From: Accumulibacter sp.
Lineage (GTDB): Bacteria > Pseudomonadota > Gammaproteobacteria > Burkholderiales > Rhodocyclaceae
DNA: 64,000 bases
Reading direction: 5' to 3'
Assembly (NCBI GenBank): GCA_031257115.1
Contig: JAIRPF010000075.1
Coordinates: 1-64,000 of the forward strand
The notes beneath the pieces were generated by a model. That model was not told the DNA's origin. It ran no database searches and saw only the letters and a program-made list of their open reading frames with translations. Below are positions 63,929 to 64,000 of the stretch, piece by piece (the first letter of the stretch is position 1; every line of letters starts with the position of its first letter). Position numbers and translations under genes: made by a program.

Positions 63929-64000
63929 ATGCCGGACGCAACGAGCGCGAACGCTTCGCCGATTTCGCCAACGCACTGGAAGGCCCTGCGCTATTTCGGC
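63929..64000 (+). CDS. pilS: Start of a PilS-like sensor histidine kinase (cut by window edge)
   Basis: Only 24 codons are in the window, starting at the ATG at 63929, 7 bases after the PP0621-type gene. The residues 'SPTHWKALRYFG' match the segment that precedes the first membrane helix of PilS-type kinases ('W+xLxYFxxYR'). The assignment rests on this short match and on the neighbour. PilS controls type IV pilin transcription through PilR and sigma-54. Confidence 0.55.
   Translation, partial: MPDATSANASPISPTHWKALRYFG

Overview
The window looks like chromosomal DNA of a GC-rich betaproteobacterium, most likely of the Rhodocyclales type. That placement is an inference. It rests on a 14-gene nuoA-N operon next to tRNA-Leu, secG and tpiA, on ubiK beside comM, on a PP0621-type gene before pilS, and on an anaerobic glycyl radical enzyme locus. 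No rRNA gene or CRISPR array is visible.

Layout. Positions 522-7323 (+) hold a glycyl radical enzyme, a small IscA/HesB-like protein, a radical-SAM activase and a three-gene NMT1/TauA-type ABC importer. This is the most promising unfamiliar system in the window: the enzyme resembles arylacetate decarboxylases but has Gly where those have the catalytic Glu of the C-x-E motif. An EamA exporter (7524-8429, -) and a tandemly duplicated repeat block follow. Then come trpF-trpB-trpA (12026-9116, -), tRNA-Arg(CCU), a small secreted protein, a Nudix hydrolase and the nuo operon (28853-13678, -). The nuo operon carries a foreign-looking zinc-ribbon membrane gene between nuoK and nuoL.

From about 28.9 to 34.56 kb lies a decayed prophage or integrative element with a tyrosine integrase. 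It sits between nuoA and tRNA-Leu(GAG). It contains truncated lambda L/K-type tail genes, ParD, a ParE-ATPase chimera, an HTH protein and a DUF2335-like protein. Beyond it are secG, tpiA, a U32-family gene (rlhA-like), a SAM methyltransferase, a HAD-type gene broken at an 11-G tract, and a lone ABC-2 permease. A second accessory island (43.7-48.5 kb) holds a frameshifted gene, a NADAR-domain protein, a truncated nuclease, a HARE-HTH/PD-(D/E)XK protein and a phage-type repressor/Cro pair with matching operators.

The last part is mostly housekeeping: coaX-birA, a PfkB kinase, comM, ubiK, an MFS transporter, hslR, ftsY, rsgA, an M48 protease, orn, ispD-ispF, a PP0621-type gene and the first codons of pilS.

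Nearly every intergenic gap is filled with mosaic repeats of several families: 'GTCATTCCCGCG..GCGGGAATCCAG' palindromes, 'CGTCATTGCGAG' hairpins, 'ACCACGGCGAACACGGCGAAAAGC' strings, 'GGAGCGCGGGCGTC' hairpins, and a multi-hairpin 170-bp repeat seen in three clear copies plus one degenerate copy. All assignments come from reading the sequence; no database search was run.
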